A stretch of 64,000 bases of DNA from Sciurus carolinensis (lineage: Eukaryota > Chordata > Mammalia > Rodentia > Sciuridae): contig NC_062214.1 in assembly GCF_902686445.1 (NCBI RefSeq), forward strand, positions 44,277,454-44,341,453, given 5' to 3'. Positions 1 through 12,023 of this stretch are shown piece by piece. Numbering within the stretch: position 1 is the stretch's first letter; each line of letters begins with the position of its first letter. The notes under the pieces were generated by a model. That model did not search any database. It was not told the origin of the DNA and worked only from the letters and a program-made list of their open reading frames with translations. The translations under genes and the position numbers were made by a program.

Positions 1-2284
1 GTGAACCTTTGGGGCCTTGAACCATTCTGAAGAAAGCCTGGCTACTCTAAGGCTGCCATATTGGAGATACCTTGCAAAAACAGAGAACCATGCTCAGAGA
101 AGCCTCAGATGTTTCGACCCCAACTGAATGCTTCCAGCCCAGCAGCCAGACAGGAGAGTAAGCAATCATCACATGATTCCAGTCCCCAGTCCTCAAGCTA
201 TCCCAATTGATGCCAATTAGAGCAGAGACAAGCTGTTCCCCATGGATCTATAGGATCTGTGAACATGAGAATTGTAGTTTTATACCACTACAATTTGGTG
301 TAGCATGTTTTAGCTGACACCACTGAAACATCAACACAGACAAACTCCATTCACTTTGGGACAGAATTTGTGGGGTGCTTCTCAAGGCTTCTCAACATGA
401 AGTGGCTCTATCCTCTCCCTTTGGTATATTGAGTTGGTAGTCTGTAATAATGAGTTCTTTTAATGGGATATGTTATATTTGTATTATTAACATTGCCAGA
501 AGGAACTTTTGTTTGTTGATAATGACAGTTGATCATCTTCAAGGAGCCAATCTGATAATGGGGAGGGAAGTGTGAGAAAAAAGTTAAATTACAACCAGGG
601 AAAATCTTGCTGGAGAGGAGGGTTGATCAAGAAGGTAAAGGAGGGTGGGGGCATACTCATGGGTTTAGGATACCTTATTCTGCAAACAAACAAACAAACA
701 AAAAATAAGTCCCTGGGACCCATCAAATGGATTGCAAGACCTCTGTCCACCCGCAAAGGGTTTTGTATTTTCAGAGGAACTGGACCCTGTTTTTCTTTAG
801 TTGATTCACTCCCTCCAACAGCCCCAGTATTAATGCAGCAGCTGGGCATCCCAACTGTCAGCCTAGCCTGAGAGTCTCCCAGCACAACAAGGCAATAATC
901 CAGCAAATCCTCCCCACGTCACTTTTACTATTAAGCAGATCTCTTTATCAGAGCAGATTCCAGCATGCTAGAAATAAGATTAAATGATGATTCTTGTCCC
1001 TTCAGGATAAAGAAAATGATCAAGGAGTCTTAAGCACTTTACGATCAATCTCCATTGGAAGTGGGGGAAGCTTGTCCAGATCACGATTACACTGGAACAT
1101 CTCAAATTCAGTGCTGTACAGTGGGAAACCTTATAGACATGAGAGATTAGGTAATATTGAGAGAGAGAGAGAGAGAGACTGGAAGAATAAGAAATGGCAT
1201 TGCCAGACCCTCAGTAGTTTGACATTAAAGTGTGATGACAAGGCAAAGGTTCATCAGGGAACAAGCAGCTGAAGTATCCATACCAGCTGTCCTTGGATGT
1301 CACTAGGATGCCAGTTCACACATCAATAGAGAAATCAGATAAGGTTCCACCTGCTGGGATATTATCTGGACATTATAAGATCTGTCCTGTGTTTGCAGAA
1401 CAGCTGGATGGGTAAATAGTTTGTTCCTTCCCTGGGAAATGGGACTTGAAAATCTGCCCTAGGTGCAAGATCAGAAAGGACAGCTAGTATTTGTTGGGTG
1501 GGAAGAAGCTAAAGCTCTGACCTCGTTTTGAGTCTCCCTTGCAAAGACAGCAAGAGAGAATGAATGGTGGAGCTTCCCAGCTCTCATTATATTTGCCAGA
1601 TTAAATATTGGCAAAGCCTAGATATTTTTTAAAGGATACCTTCTTAGTTTCCTGCAGAATGAAAATATCACTGACTCTGAATAAATTTTTTACCTGAGAT
1701 GTAAGATGTTCTGAGCTACCTGTTTCTTTTTTGGATGAGTTTGACATGAAGAGTGCCTATTAGATTTTCTATTCTCTCCCTTTTATGGTCAATTGAGAGT
1801 TAAGTTTCAGAATCAGCACCCACACCATTTGAAGGTAGTAAAAAGAGGCAACTGGCATAGTTTTTAGCAAAGAGAAAATGAGACCACTGAACTTCCTGTC
1901 CTTAAGGATTCCTCTTGATTGATATCTTCGATTTGTGCCTTCATCTTTGGAAAGAAGCCATGCAAACTGCTTGAGTGGAATTTTAGAGGTTGACATTATT
2001 AAACTAGAAAGTAGATTTGGAGAAGGTTCATTTGTTCCTAAACTCTTACTTGAATGGTTAACCCTCTCTTACCCCCTCACAGTACCCCTTAACCCTTAGA
2101 CCTAACTTCCTCAGGCTCTGTGTATGAATAAAATGTTTGTTTTTTGATTGGCTTGTTTTAATTATAGATGCTTATTATTATTCACCTGTAAAGACTTAGA
2201 CTGTATTGGGTTTGAACCCCTCAGGAATATTATCTTGTTCCCAACCGTGTTCAAGTGAGATGTTTCTTTCTAGTAGGATTCATA

Positions 2285-2378
2285 CCCCTTGCATATGCCA
2301 GGTACCTGTTTATACCAGTACTTTCCCATTTCAGTAAGTACATAGGTAACTAGGAATCTAGTTAAAATGCAGGCCCTG
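2285..2378 (+). mobile_element. MER5A-like hAT fragment, left part (low support)
   Basis: The end of this stretch (2362-2378) matches the MER5A-type core 'ttaaaatgcaggccctg'. The same core resumes after the L1 insertion at 3157. The left boundary is uncertain. MER5A is an old non-autonomous hAT-Charlie DNA transposon. Confidence 0.45.
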
Positions 2379-3156
2379 CAACTATAGAAATGTAAATTAA
2401 TTTCATCTCACTCCAGTCAGAATGGCAATTATCAAGAATACAAGCAACAATAAATGTGGGCAAGGACATGAAGGGAAAGGAACACTCATACATTGCTGGT
2501 GGGACTGCAAATTGGTGCAATCACTCTGGAAAGCAACATGGAAATTCCTCAGAAAACTTGGAATGGAACCACCATTTGACCCAGTTATCCCACTCCTCAT
2601 TTTATACACAAAGGACTTAAAATCAGCATACTACAGTGAAGCAGCCACATCAATGTTTACAACAGCTCAATTTATAATAGCTAAACTATGGAGCCAGCCT
2701 AGGTGCCCTTCAACAGATGAATGGATAAAGAAAATGTGGTTTATATACACAATGGAATATTACTCAGCCATAAAGAGAATGAAATTATGGCATTTGCTGG
2801 TAAATGAATGGAACTGGAGACTATCATGCTAAGTGAACTATGCCAATCCAAAAAAACCAAAGACCAAATGTTCTCTCTGATATGCATATGCTAACTCACA
2901 AAAAGGGAACTGGGGAAGGGAAGAATAGAAGCACTTTGGATTAGACAAAGGAGAATGAAGGGAAGGGAGGGGCAATGGCAATAGGAAAGATAGAATGACG
3001 CAGACATTAATTTCCTATTTGCATATATGATTACATGACCAATGTATTTTTATACCAATGTATTTCTACAACCAGAAGAATGAGAAGCTATACTCTATAT
3101 ATGTATAATATGTCAAAATACATTCTACTATCACGTATAACTAATAAGAACAAATT
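2379..3156 (+). mobile_element. LINE-1, 5'-truncated, with target-site duplication
   Basis: This is the 3' end of an L1. It contains the C-terminal end of ORF2 (conserved peptides [20 protein letters not shown]) followed by a purine-rich 3' UTR and the typical tail around 'taactaataagaacaa'. It is flanked by a 17-bp repeat with one mismatch (ttaaaatgcaggccctg at 2362-2378, ttaaaatgcaggctctg at 3157-3173), read as the target-site duplication. It landed inside a MER5A-like element, which continues after it. The ORF2 remnant spans about 2422-2832 and is decayed. Confidence 0.9.
2422..2832 (+). pseudogene. L1 ORF2 C-terminal remnant
   Basis: A 136-codon open stretch corresponds to the Cys-rich C-terminal part of L1 ORF2p ([12 protein letters not shown], then [20 protein letters not shown]). 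The endonuclease and reverse transcriptase are absent because the element is 5'-truncated. It is not a host gene. Confidence 0.85.
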
Positions 3157-3285
3157 TTAAAATGCAGGCTCTGATTCAGAAAGTCTGGGATGGGACTTGA
3201 GGTTTTGCATCTCTAACCAACTCCTGGGTGATGCTGCTGCCGCCATACCCTGGACCACGCTGAGGAACAAGGCTGTAGAACAGAC
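3157..3285 (+). mobile_element. MER5A-like hAT fragment, right part
   Basis: The sequence (ttgcatctctaaccaactcc, then gggtgatgctgctgcc and 'ggaccacgctgagg') follows the MER5A consensus pattern I know. It is the continuation of the piece interrupted by the L1 at 2379-3156. Confidence 0.7.
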
Positions 3286-4010
3286 CCGGCCTTCCTCTCT
3301 TTCCGATTTCCCCATAACCACACATTTCACCTGCTTTCCTTTAGAGACATTCCTCTTAGCTGGTCTGTTTGTAGAAGATCATTACCATGAGGCATTATAA
3401 TGTCCAGAGGTACCAAATCTCCTTTTTGCCAATGCAGACTTGTCACTTTCATCAGAACTCGCCCACCAAACATTGAAAATACTTTGAGTTCCTCCTTGGG
3501 ACAATATCAGACAAGGTAAAGGGAGTTGATGGATTCTGGAAAACTGTACTCAGGAAGTTCTTGGGCACTTGTAAAGCTAAGAAGCTAGAAAGAGAACCGA
3601 ATGAGCAAGAAAGAAGAAAGGAACTTAAGTGCATGGTTTCACTGTACCGGTGCTATGAGCTTTCAGGAAATCAAGAGGAGACTAGGATGAGATCAGTCAG
3701 AGGGTCCTGAGGCAGGCTATGGCAGGGTTCTGAGATGGTGTGTCAAGGAGGCAATATGCTGACAGGAGTGAACACAGCCTCACCAGGGAGGTGACTATAG
3801 GGCATTGAGGGATAACCTGCTGAGAGTGGAAAGTCCATACAGATTTAAGAGAAAAGAGAAGAGAGAAACTGAGGTGGCATGGCTGGGTAATGCCCAGAGT
3901 GTCTCTTCATGAGCTGGTAACTGCTATTTATCATCAAACTGGCAGCCAACATTCACACTTTGAGGATGGTTTATGATACAGCTGGAAAATGATAATTCTG
4001 TTTCAGGGAG

Positions 4011-4451
4011 TGCCTTAGTCAACTGTTTCACTGCTGTGACCAAAAGAGCTGACAAGAACAATTTTAAGGAGAAAAAGTTTATTTGGGACACACGATTTGA
4101 GAGGTCTCAGTCCACTGAAAGCTGGCTCCATCCCTTGAGGCTTGAGGTGAGGCAGAACCTCATGGCCAAAGGATGAGGTGGAGTAAAGTGGCTCACAACA
4201 TTGTGCAAGGAAGCAGAGAGAGAAAGAGAGCTTTGCTCAACAAGGACAAAATTATACCTCAAAGGCATGCCCTCAGTGATCTACCTTCTTCAGCCACAGC
4301 CTACCTGCCTACAGTTACCACCGGGTTAATTCCTATCAGTGAATGAAAGGATTATGAAGATTCTCTTAACCCCATCATTTCACCTCTAAGCTGACTTGCA
4401 TTGTCTCACACATGAACTTTTTGGGGGACACCTCCCATCTAAACCATAACA
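4011..4451 (-). mobile_element. Solo LTR, MaLR-type (ERVL-MaLR), antisense
   Basis: Read on the minus strand it starts tgttatggttta and ends gactaaggca, the MaLR LTR pattern, about 440 bp. Flanking 5-mers are gggag (4006-4010) and gggat (4452-4456), a likely imperfect target duplication. There is no internal retroviral coding sequence. Confidence 0.8.
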
Positions 4452-4724
4452 GGGATGATGGCCCAAAACATTTTCACTCTTGTTCTTGAAGTCTGTGTAC
4501 TCTTTTGAGAAGGTCACTCAAAGCACACCATGCTTTGGGCTAGACTGAGGAAAACAGTATCTGAAAGTAAACTTAACAGTTCAACCATGATAGATTATTT
4601 TCCAGCCTTGAAGCATAAAGATGAGTTGAAATGTGTTCGGTGGTGAAGTGTATTTTGGGATCTTTCTTGTTTATTTTTTAACAAGAAAACCTCCCAAATG
4701 CAGTGACTCGAATTCAGAGTCTTT

Positions 4725-4855
4725 TTTTTAAATATTTTTTTTTAGTTCTAGACAGACACAATACCTTTATTCATTTTATGTGGTGCTGAGGATCGAACCC
4801 AGTGACCCACACATACGAGGCAAGCGCTCTACCACTGAGCCACAGTCCCAGCCCT
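4725..4855 (-). mobile_element. ID-containing SINE, antisense, with perfect 15-bp TSD
   Basis: A T-rich start (the A tail read in reverse) and an ID-type promoter part in reverse (ggatcgaacccagtg, then gctctaccactgagccac) identify a tRNA-derived SINE. It is flanked by identical 15-bp copies 'gaattcagagtcttt' at 4710-4724 and 4856-4870. Confidence 0.88.
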
Positions 4856-5221
4856 GAATTCAGAGTCTTTAAGGGAGCAAGAGAAGTGGGTTCCCACCGG
4901 TACCTTCCACATAGTCTATACTTTGTATAACCTGATCAAGAGGCTTGAAAAACCTAGTCCCACAGGACCACGTTGCTATTGTCTGATTATTTTTATGGTG
5001 ATAACTCTCAGGCCATCAACCCTTCCTCAAAATGGTCTTGGCACTTTGGAACTCTGTGTGCTGTTTGATAGGATCCAGCATACTTAGCTCTGAAGCAAGA
5101 GCCACAATAGAGACCATCAATCCTGTGCTATTTTTGCAGAGGCTTAACTTCTCAGTAGCATTAGATTTTAAATTGGTAGTATTTATTAGAGGTTCATAAT
5201 GCCCTCTGGAATTGAGCTCTT

Positions 5222-5371
5222 CAGAATGGTAACCACTGGTCCCACATGGCCATTTAAATTTAAACTAGTTAAAATTAAATAAAATTTAAATTTTCATTTC
5301 TCAGTCACACCAGTTACAGAACCCAATAACCACATGTGGTTAGCGACTGCCATACTGGACAGCACAGTTAT
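5222..5371. mobile_element. Palindromic DNA-transposon relic (MER-type)
   Basis: About 150 bp with inverted ends (ggtaaccactggtcccacat on the left; aaccacatgtggttagcgac, then tgccatactgg, on the right) and an AT-rich middle. A second copy lies at 43786-43942. It looks like an old non-autonomous DNA transposon with terminal inverted repeats. Family name not assigned. Confidence 0.6.
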
Positions 5372-6078
5372 GGGCCATTTTTTTCATCACAGAAAATTCT
5401 TTCAAATGACTTCTAGAACTGAGTCACACATATTATCTTGAAAAGTATTCCAGTAGTAGGTAGAAAATGGACTTGTCTGGATGTATGCCAAACATCTAGT
5501 GAATAAGAACAATTATTTGTCCCCAGGAAGAAAAGACTACACCTATATAACCCTAGGTAGGTTGGGCTACATATCCACATGCACAAACACCTTTGGACAG
5601 GCATATTTTTGTGACTCAGAAAGAAGAAAGGGAGTTGAAGAGCATGCTTTATTCTCCACAAAATCCTTTATTTTTTTTTTCATACTAGCCTGACAACTTC
5701 TCTTGTCCAGTGACACAGCATAGGCCTCCATCAGCAAAGCTAAGGCCTCCAGAAATTTTTCAGGTCATACCTCATATTACTTTTCTTCAGGAACTTACTT
5801 GGTTTGTTTAACTACCTCTAAGTTTTTGTGTGAGGCGGTTTCATTTCCCACCTGCCGTTCTGCCCAGTCCCTTTGCTCAGATGCTTCATTTGAACTCTTT
5901 TCTTGGTTTGATCTGAAAGTCATTTTTTCCAAAGTCCTTCAGTGATTACTAGGCAGATGGGAATCTTTCAACCTACCATCTTAGAACCCCAGCCTAGAAT
6001 AGTGCACAAGACACTAACTTATCTGGGAAGAATGTTCATATATATCAACTGTGTCAAAATAAAGGGGTTATGTGTGTG

Positions 6079-6345
6079 TCTGTTATTGCTATGAAAAAAA
6101 ATCCCATAAATCTCAATTGCACACAACCATAAGCATTTGTTTCTCTGATAGCTTTCTTTCTGGGGCCAGGCTGAAGTAGCATCAGCTAATCAGGGGAAGG
6201 TCTTCTCATGATGATGGCAGAAATACAAAAGGACAGGTGAAATGTGCCAGGCTTCTTAATGCTAGGCTCAGAGTTGTGAGCCATCACTTCTGCTCTCATC
6301 CCAGGGTTTTGAGTGAGTCACATAACCATGCCTCAAACCAAAGCA
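6079..6345 (-). mobile_element. LTR-like fragment (MLT1-type), antisense
   Basis: It begins 'tctgttattgctatga' and continues in the degenerate style of an antisense MLT1-class LTR (ending near 'catgcctcaaacca'). It is highly diverged, so the boundaries are approximate. Confidence 0.45.
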
Positions 6346-6530
6346 TTAGAATATGCATTCTATATTCTATAAGAATTATAAAATAACCTGGAGTATGATG
6401 TGAGTCCAGAGTAAAGAATCATGTCCAATAATGCAGCCTGACATATTGTGTTAGGCAGCTTATCCAGATCTTGGAGGGAGAATAAGCTCACACTCATGGA
6501 GCTCTGACATCAGCAAATGAGTTCTGGATA

Positions 6531-7015
6531 GGTTCATTCATCTATTGCTATATAACAAACTATCCCAAGATTCCATGACTTAAAACATTTGCAACCATTT
6601 GTGTGTGAGGGATGGGGGTTACTGGGAATTGCACACAGGACCGTAAATGTGCCACACAAGCATTTAACTACCAAAGTACTTAAAACATGACTTAACACAA
6701 TAGTTCATGATTTTGTGGGTCAGTAATTTAAATTCAATTCAGTGGGATGGTCCTTCTGATCTGAAATGTTCCTGGCTGGGTTTACTTAAATGTCTCAAGC
6801 AGGAAGGCTGTGCCTCAGTTTCTCCAGCTAGCTTGCCCCAGTCTTGTTCAAATGACAGTGAAAAAACTCCCAGGATGAGAGCAGTCACTCAAGGACTCTT
6901 AAGACCAAGACTTGGAACTGGCAACCCCCATTCTTAATGCATCCTATGGCTTAAACCAAGTCAGATTTGAGGGAGGAGGAGAATGTAACCCATCTCTTGA
7001 TGGGACAAACTTCAA
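6531..7015 (-). mobile_element. MLT1-type LTR, antisense, interrupted by SINE
   Basis: The start 'tctattgctatataacaaac' and the end near 'acccatctcttgatggg' follow an ancient MaLR/MLT1 pattern seen in reverse. An ID-like SINE (6589-6677) splits it. Confidence 0.55.
6589..6677 (-). mobile_element. Degenerate ID-like SINE, antisense, 11-bp TSD
   Basis: The core reads 'actgggaattgcacacagg' and 'acaagcatttaactacc', the reverse of a decayed ID element. The flanks are identical 11-mers acttaaaacat at 6578-6588 and 6678-6688. Confidence 0.65.
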
Positions 7016-7057
7016 ATAATCTTGAGTTATTTTTGTAATCTACTAGATGAGACCAGG

Positions 7058-7101
<44 letters not shown>
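7058..7101. repeat. (GATA)n microsatellite
   Basis: About 11 uninterrupted copies of the tetranucleotide gata. It is a likely length-polymorphic marker. Confidence 0.97.
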
Positions 7102-8061
7102 CCCATATGAATCTAGGGTAAATATTCCATTTTTGGAAATAACATTATAAGGTTCGGTCCCCATACAGAATTTACTATACAGAAGCAACCTGAGGAGTGA
7201 AAAAATTAAGTGTGGTTAGTATTCAGAGAAAGAATCTTCTTCAATGGTTCCCTATTATCACATCATTACATGTCCTGTCTTACTTAATGAGACAATATTA
7301 AAAGTATGCTGACATTATATATTATGGCACTCATTATTAATCAGATATGATAACAGCAATTCACTGGGTAAATCCACTGGGTCTCAATTTATTAAAGAAG
7401 TCCCCATCTATGTGCATCCTTGGTCAACACCACCTGTCATTTCTTTTCTAAGGAATGGAGTTGCAGCTGCTGATAACAGCTGTCAATAACAGCTGCAACA
7501 ATAACACTAAACCCAAGTTCCTATAGTTTCATTCTTTATGGGAGCCAAAGTGAATACAAACATATATTGTGTCATTTCTCCTCACAGGGTTATATTTATT
7601 GAGGAACAGTTGGCCACAAGTGAATGAAAGTGGTGATTCCTTAAAATACACAACTTTTCCATACAGTCCCAGTTTTCCATTTCATCCTACCAAGAGTTTT
7701 AATGTAACTCTGTCTTTACTTCAAGCATTTTTAATCCATTCATCTGGTTCAAATTTCTTTTGAATTGTCTCTTTCTTCATCTTCACTGAATTCTGTTTTT
7801 CTCTACATTTATCTATAGGAATAGCTATTTATTTTCTTTCAGTTTAATACACATGACCATAGCTTTGCTTAGTATCTGTGAATTTTTTAGTAACAATTTT
7901 AATGTATTTTAATGTTACTTGGATTAGTGAAGCATTGATTTTCAACATGTGATAATCACTAAGTCTAATAAAAATCCATCAGAATTCAGATAGAAAAAAA
8001 ATTGCATGCCACTCTTAATAGTAAAACCTGAAATCATCTTGATTCATGTCACTCCAAAGGG

Positions 8062-8140
8062 AGATGGACTATTATTACTTCCATGTTTCATCTGAGAAAG
8101 TTGAGACTCAGAATAGCAAGGCAACTTGCAAAAGTTCCAG
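8062..8140 (+). mobile_element. MIR SINE fragment
   Basis: The core 'tttcatctgagaaagttgag' then actcag and 'ggcaacttgcaaaag' follows the MIR core pattern. Old and diverged. Confidence 0.6.
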
Positions 8141-8720
8141 GAAAAGAATAGTCTTCATGTCACTTTCCCTGATGGAAAAGTTGTGCTGTAAGTTACATAA
8201 AATGACAGAAATTCCCATTTTTTCAAAAACATTTTTTATACTTTATATTAGGTGACCCCAAAATGGATGCTCAATTAAAGAGAATCAAATTCATCTTTAG
8301 AGTGGCTATAAAGTTTATTGTGAGATTAAATAAATATTTCTTCATCTTTCCTTTTGGATTCTAAGTAGGTTACCTTAGGGAAACATAAAGAGACATTGAG
8401 TTTAAATAATTAGTGTATCTTTATAAATCTGTATTCTTCAACGTCAGCACTCTGTTTATACCACAACCTGAAAATTTTATATAAAATTAATCTCGTGCTC
8501 TTGCTGTATCCCATGAGCATTCTATGCAGCAAGCACCAGAAATAAGAATGAACAGTATGAAAAAAAACTATTTTAGTAGTCTAAGTTCCCCAATTCTACT
8601 GAGAACACTTTGAATATTTCAATTACTAGCAATGTGCCTACTTGATCATTCCTCCCCCTTTGGATATGAATATGGTCTGCTATGTAGAACCTGCTGAATA
8701 CCATACAAAGATCCCAAGTA

Positions 8721-8925
8721 ACCAGGCACAATGGCACATGCCTATAATCCCAGTGACTTGGGAGGCTGAGGCAGGAGGATCACAATTTTAAGGCCAACCT
8801 TAGCAACTAAGTAAGGCTGTAAACAACTTAATGAGACTGGGACTCAAAATAAAAAATAAAAAGGTCTGGGGATATGGCTTGGTAGCAAAGCAACTCTGAG
8901 TTCAATCCCCAGTACCAAAAACAAA
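8721..8925 (+). mobile_element. B1-ID composite SINE
   Basis: A 7SL-derived B1-like left part (cctataatcccagtgact, then gggaggctgaggcagg) is followed by an A-rich linker (aaaataaaaaataaaaa) and an ID-like right part (ggggatatggcttggtag, ttcaatccccagtacc). This composite architecture is typical of squirrel-related rodents. Confidence 0.88.
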
Positions 8926-9035
8926 GTTTTTTTAAAATTCCATAGTAAGTCTTGGGGGAGATATTAGACACGACTCTGTATCCCTTACACTTCTAATTGA
9001 AGACTCTTCCCTACATGGTTATAAATTGGGTAGAA

Positions 9036-9120
9036 ATTGCCCAAAGTACTGAAGATCTACAGGTTGACCAGGGGTTAAGTCCATTGCCCAAACTACTGGA
9101 GATCCACAGAGGTTAAGTCC
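9036..9120. repeat. Local tandem duplication (2 copies, 47 and 38 bp)
   Basis: Copy 1 (9036-9082) and copy 2 (9083-9120) share 'attgcccaaa', 'ctggagatc'-like and 'ggttaagtcc' blocks. Copy 2 lacks about 9 bp. Both ends read ggttaagtccatt. Confidence 0.8.
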
Positions 9121-9493
9121 ATTACAGCATATCAGACTCCCTTATTTCTCCAAAGCACAGGTGAGACATGCCAGTGAACCACAGGCAGGTGGGAAAAGTC
9201 TAACACAATGAAGGGCTGTCATTTGGGGATCCATTCTGTTCAAGAATGTGCCTGCTGCCAGGATTCAGTTGTCTGTGTTCCAAGATATGGTATAATTACA
9301 CATGAACCATCCTTCCCAGTCACTGTCTTCTCCATTTAACACTATAAATTTTATTATTCTGTTATGTCTAACTTCTCTATCTTCTGGATTCTCCCACTAT
9401 CATGATAGTAGCTCCAACATGCAAGATTTGGAGTTTTGTGAGAAAGAGAAAAGTCCTTTAATTAGTTTGAGCATTCACTAGCCTAAGACAGTT

Positions 9494-9886
9494 CTTTTTT
9501 TTCTTTTTATATTAATTTTATTTATTTTTTTGATTCATTGTACACAAATGGGGTACAACTTTTTATTTCTCTGGTTGTACATGATGTAGAGTCACACCAT
9601 TTGTGTAATAATACACGTACATAGGGTAATGATGTTTGTCTCATTCCACCATCTTTCCTTCCCCCGCCCCTTCCCACACCTCATTTCCCTGTACACAATC
9701 CAGCATTCCTCCCTTCGTCCCTTACCCTGCCCCTGTTATGTATCATCATCCACATATCAGAGAAAAAATTCAGCCTTCAGTTTTTTGGGATTGGCTTATT
9801 TCACTTAGCATGATATTCTCCAACTCCATCCATTTACCTGCAAATGCCATAATTTTATTCTTCTTTATGTCTGAGTAATATTCCAT
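9494..9886 (-). mobile_element. LINE-1 3' end, antisense
   Basis: A poly(T)-rich start, 'ggttgtacatgatgtagagt', C-rich 3' UTR in reverse, and then the antisense ORF2 C-terminus (ttcacttagcatgatattct, gtctgagtaatattccat) show an L1 on the minus strand truncated at its 5' end. Confidence 0.85.
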
Positions 9887-9908
9887 AATTCATGACCATT
9901 CTATTTTG

Positions 9909-10240
9909 GTTTGTTTTTTCCATGTGAGCTATGCATCTTTTTTTTTTATTCCATGTTTTTTTTACTAGTACCTAATGCTGGGATTTGTTGTTACATGCCA
10001 TCACATGCACATAATAAAATATGTAATTTGGTCAATATCCCTCCCTGGCACTTCCCCTCCCCCTCTCTCCTCCTACCTCCTGGTCTCTTTCCTATATTCT
10101 ACTGATCTCCTTTTGCTTTTCATGCCACACCCCCACCTTTCTTTTTCTTTTTCCTCTCTAGCATCCACATTTGAGAGAAAACACATAACCCTTGAACTTC
10201 TAAGTTTGTATTATTTCACTTAACAAAATAGTCCCAAGCC
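9909..10240 (-). mobile_element. Second LINE-1 3' fragment, antisense
   Basis: T-runs, 'ctaatgctgggatttgttgt', a C-rich 3' UTR-like stretch and 'tatttcacttaac' fit the 3' end of a different L1 subfamily in reverse. Flanks tgaccattctattttg (9893-9908) and tgaccattctgttttt (10241-10256) agree at 14 of 16 positions, read as a target duplication. The first 50 bases are not typical L1. Confidence 0.6.
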
Positions 10241-11348
10241 TGACCATTCTGTTTTTAAGAACCTCAAGTCTACTCACACATCCTATGGACATAAAGGTTT
10301 CCTGAATCTTGTGTTTACTTGACAGATGTGTGGAGGATAGAGGGGGGAAAAAGCACAGAATGAAAACTAGTAAATATCCTTAAAGGCAGGGGGTGGATTA
10401 TGATATTATGATGAAATGGACAAAGAAAAATAAGCTGCAAGAAGAAAAGAAGGAAAGAATAAATCACTCCTGGCCACTACTTTAGTTAGTGGAGAAAAGA
10501 ACACCATAATGTCTTCCCTGGATGATTATTCAGTTGGGTGACTGTGAAATATTTAGCTGTCACATTTGTTGAACAAGTATAAATACTGGATGATGATAAA
10601 CAACAAGGACTTCATGAGGAGATGCCTATTAGCACAGGTAGAAGCAAATTTGAAGTAACTTTAAAGCGAACTTTAATCCGTTGCCAATTAAGGATAATAC
10701 CTTCAACCTGCAAAAGTTAGAGTGCCCCTATCACCAATGAGTGGAGAAAGCACTAGAATGTCATCAGCAAGACACTGACTTCATCACAACACACAGACCA
10801 TATTGCCTTTGTGAGAACCTCAGAAATCTTTGGACAAGAAACAGCCCCCTAGGTGAGCACAAGGTCAACAACAGGCACATTGGGGGAGGTAAGAACTTCC
10901 ATTACATTTAAAGATCATATTCCATCCCACTGTCAGAAGAGTAAGTTGCAACTGGGAGAAAACTCCCAACTCATGACTTTTCCCTCCAGAGGGAAAGAGA
11001 AAAGTAGAACACTTCCGATGTCTGACTATATGAGGTGCTGCCCAAGGGACAGAGCACCCTTTGGAAACCTGGGGGCCACTGAGAGCAGAGGTGTCCCTTT
11101 GATGTGCCATAGCACCAGAGGTTATATTATTATTCCATGGACACTATATGAAGATCCTGAGCAGAAAGAAGCAAAGTTCTTTAGCTGGGAGACATACCCA
11201 CAGAGAACTCTGAGAAGAAGGAGCAACAAAAATAGTCTGAAAACCCTGCAGAATCTCTAGTGGGACTAATTGGTGAAAGTATTTCCCTACGTGAAGATAG
11301 TTGATAAAAAATGGGAGAAGTGATATAGTGGTCTCAAAAAAAAAAAAA

Positions 11349-11445
11349 GGAGGACTGGGGATATAGCTCAGTTGGCAGAGTGCTTGTCTCATATACACAA
11401 GGCCCTGGGTTCAATCCCCAGCACCATAAAAAAAAAAAAAAAAAA
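11349..11445 (+). mobile_element. ID SINE
   Basis: This is a clean tRNA-derived ID element with 'ggggatatagctcagttggc', a B-box-like gggttcaatcccc at 11407-11419, ending cagcaccat and a tail of about 18 A. It retains internal RNA polymerase III promoter motifs. It is a retroposon, not a tRNA gene. Confidence 0.93.
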
Positions 11446-11549
11446 GAATAGGAGAAGTGGCTCTTTTTCAAATGCCTATATCCAACAAAACATAACAAGT
11501 CATAAAAAAATAAAGGAACATAATGAATCTCAGAAATGAACACTTAAGA

Positions 11550-11590
11550 AATGGAGGTATATGCCTCAGAAAACTTGGAGTGGAACTACC
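11550..11590 (+). mobile_element. LINE-1 fragment, 5' piece of the L1 split by an LTR
   Basis: 'cctcagaaaacttggagtgg' and aactacc correspond to L1 ORF2 sequence that resumes at 12024 after the LTR. This piece ends at the insertion point. Confidence 0.75.
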
Positions 11591-12023
11591 TGTTATGGTT
11601 TGGATGTGAGGAGTTGCCCAAAAGCTCACATGGGAAACAATGCAAGAAGGTTCCAAGGAGAAATTATAGGGTTGTAAGAGTCTCACCCCAATAACTGAAA
11701 TAATCCCCTGATAGGGATTAACTGAGTGGTAACTGAAATAGTAGGGTGTGGCTGGAGGAGGTAGGAATTAGAGAATGACTTTGGGTATCTATTTGTATCT
11801 GGTGAGTGGAGTCTCTCTGCTTCCTTATCATAATGTGAGTTGCTTCCCTCTGCCACACTCTCCTGCCATGATGTTCAGCCTCACCTCGAGCCTCGAGAAA
11901 TGGAGCCAGCCTTCTATGGACTAAGACCTCTGAAACTGTTGGCCTTCAAATAAACTTTTCCTCCTCTATAGTTGTTCTGGTCAAGTCCTTCAGTCACAGC
12001 AGCAAGAAAATCTGTCTGAAACA
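11591..12023 (+). mobile_element. Solo LTR, MaLR-type, sense orientation, inside L1
   Basis: 433 bp from tgttatggtttggatg to ctgtctgaaaca, with the TG...CA ends of an LTR and a polyadenylation-type 'caaataaac' near the end. It splits an L1: ctacc (11586-11590) and ccacc (12024-12028) are the likely 5-bp target duplication with one change. It is the only MaLR-type LTR here in the same direction as SLC24A3. Confidence 0.88.

Noticed and set aside
7058..7101. CRISPR-like array
   Set aside because: It is a simple GATA microsatellite. No spaced direct repeats exist anywhere in the window.
10853..11260. 135-codon plus-strand frame
   Set aside because: It shows no family features, no splice support and no repeat homology that I can name.
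11349..11445. tRNA gene
   Set aside because: The A-box-like and B-box-like motifs are those of an ID SINE with an A tail. There is no cloverleaf with a proper acceptor stem.
11591..12023. Endogenous retrovirus with genes
   Set aside because: Only LTR sequence is present here and at the other LTR sites. No gag, pol or env sequence was seen.
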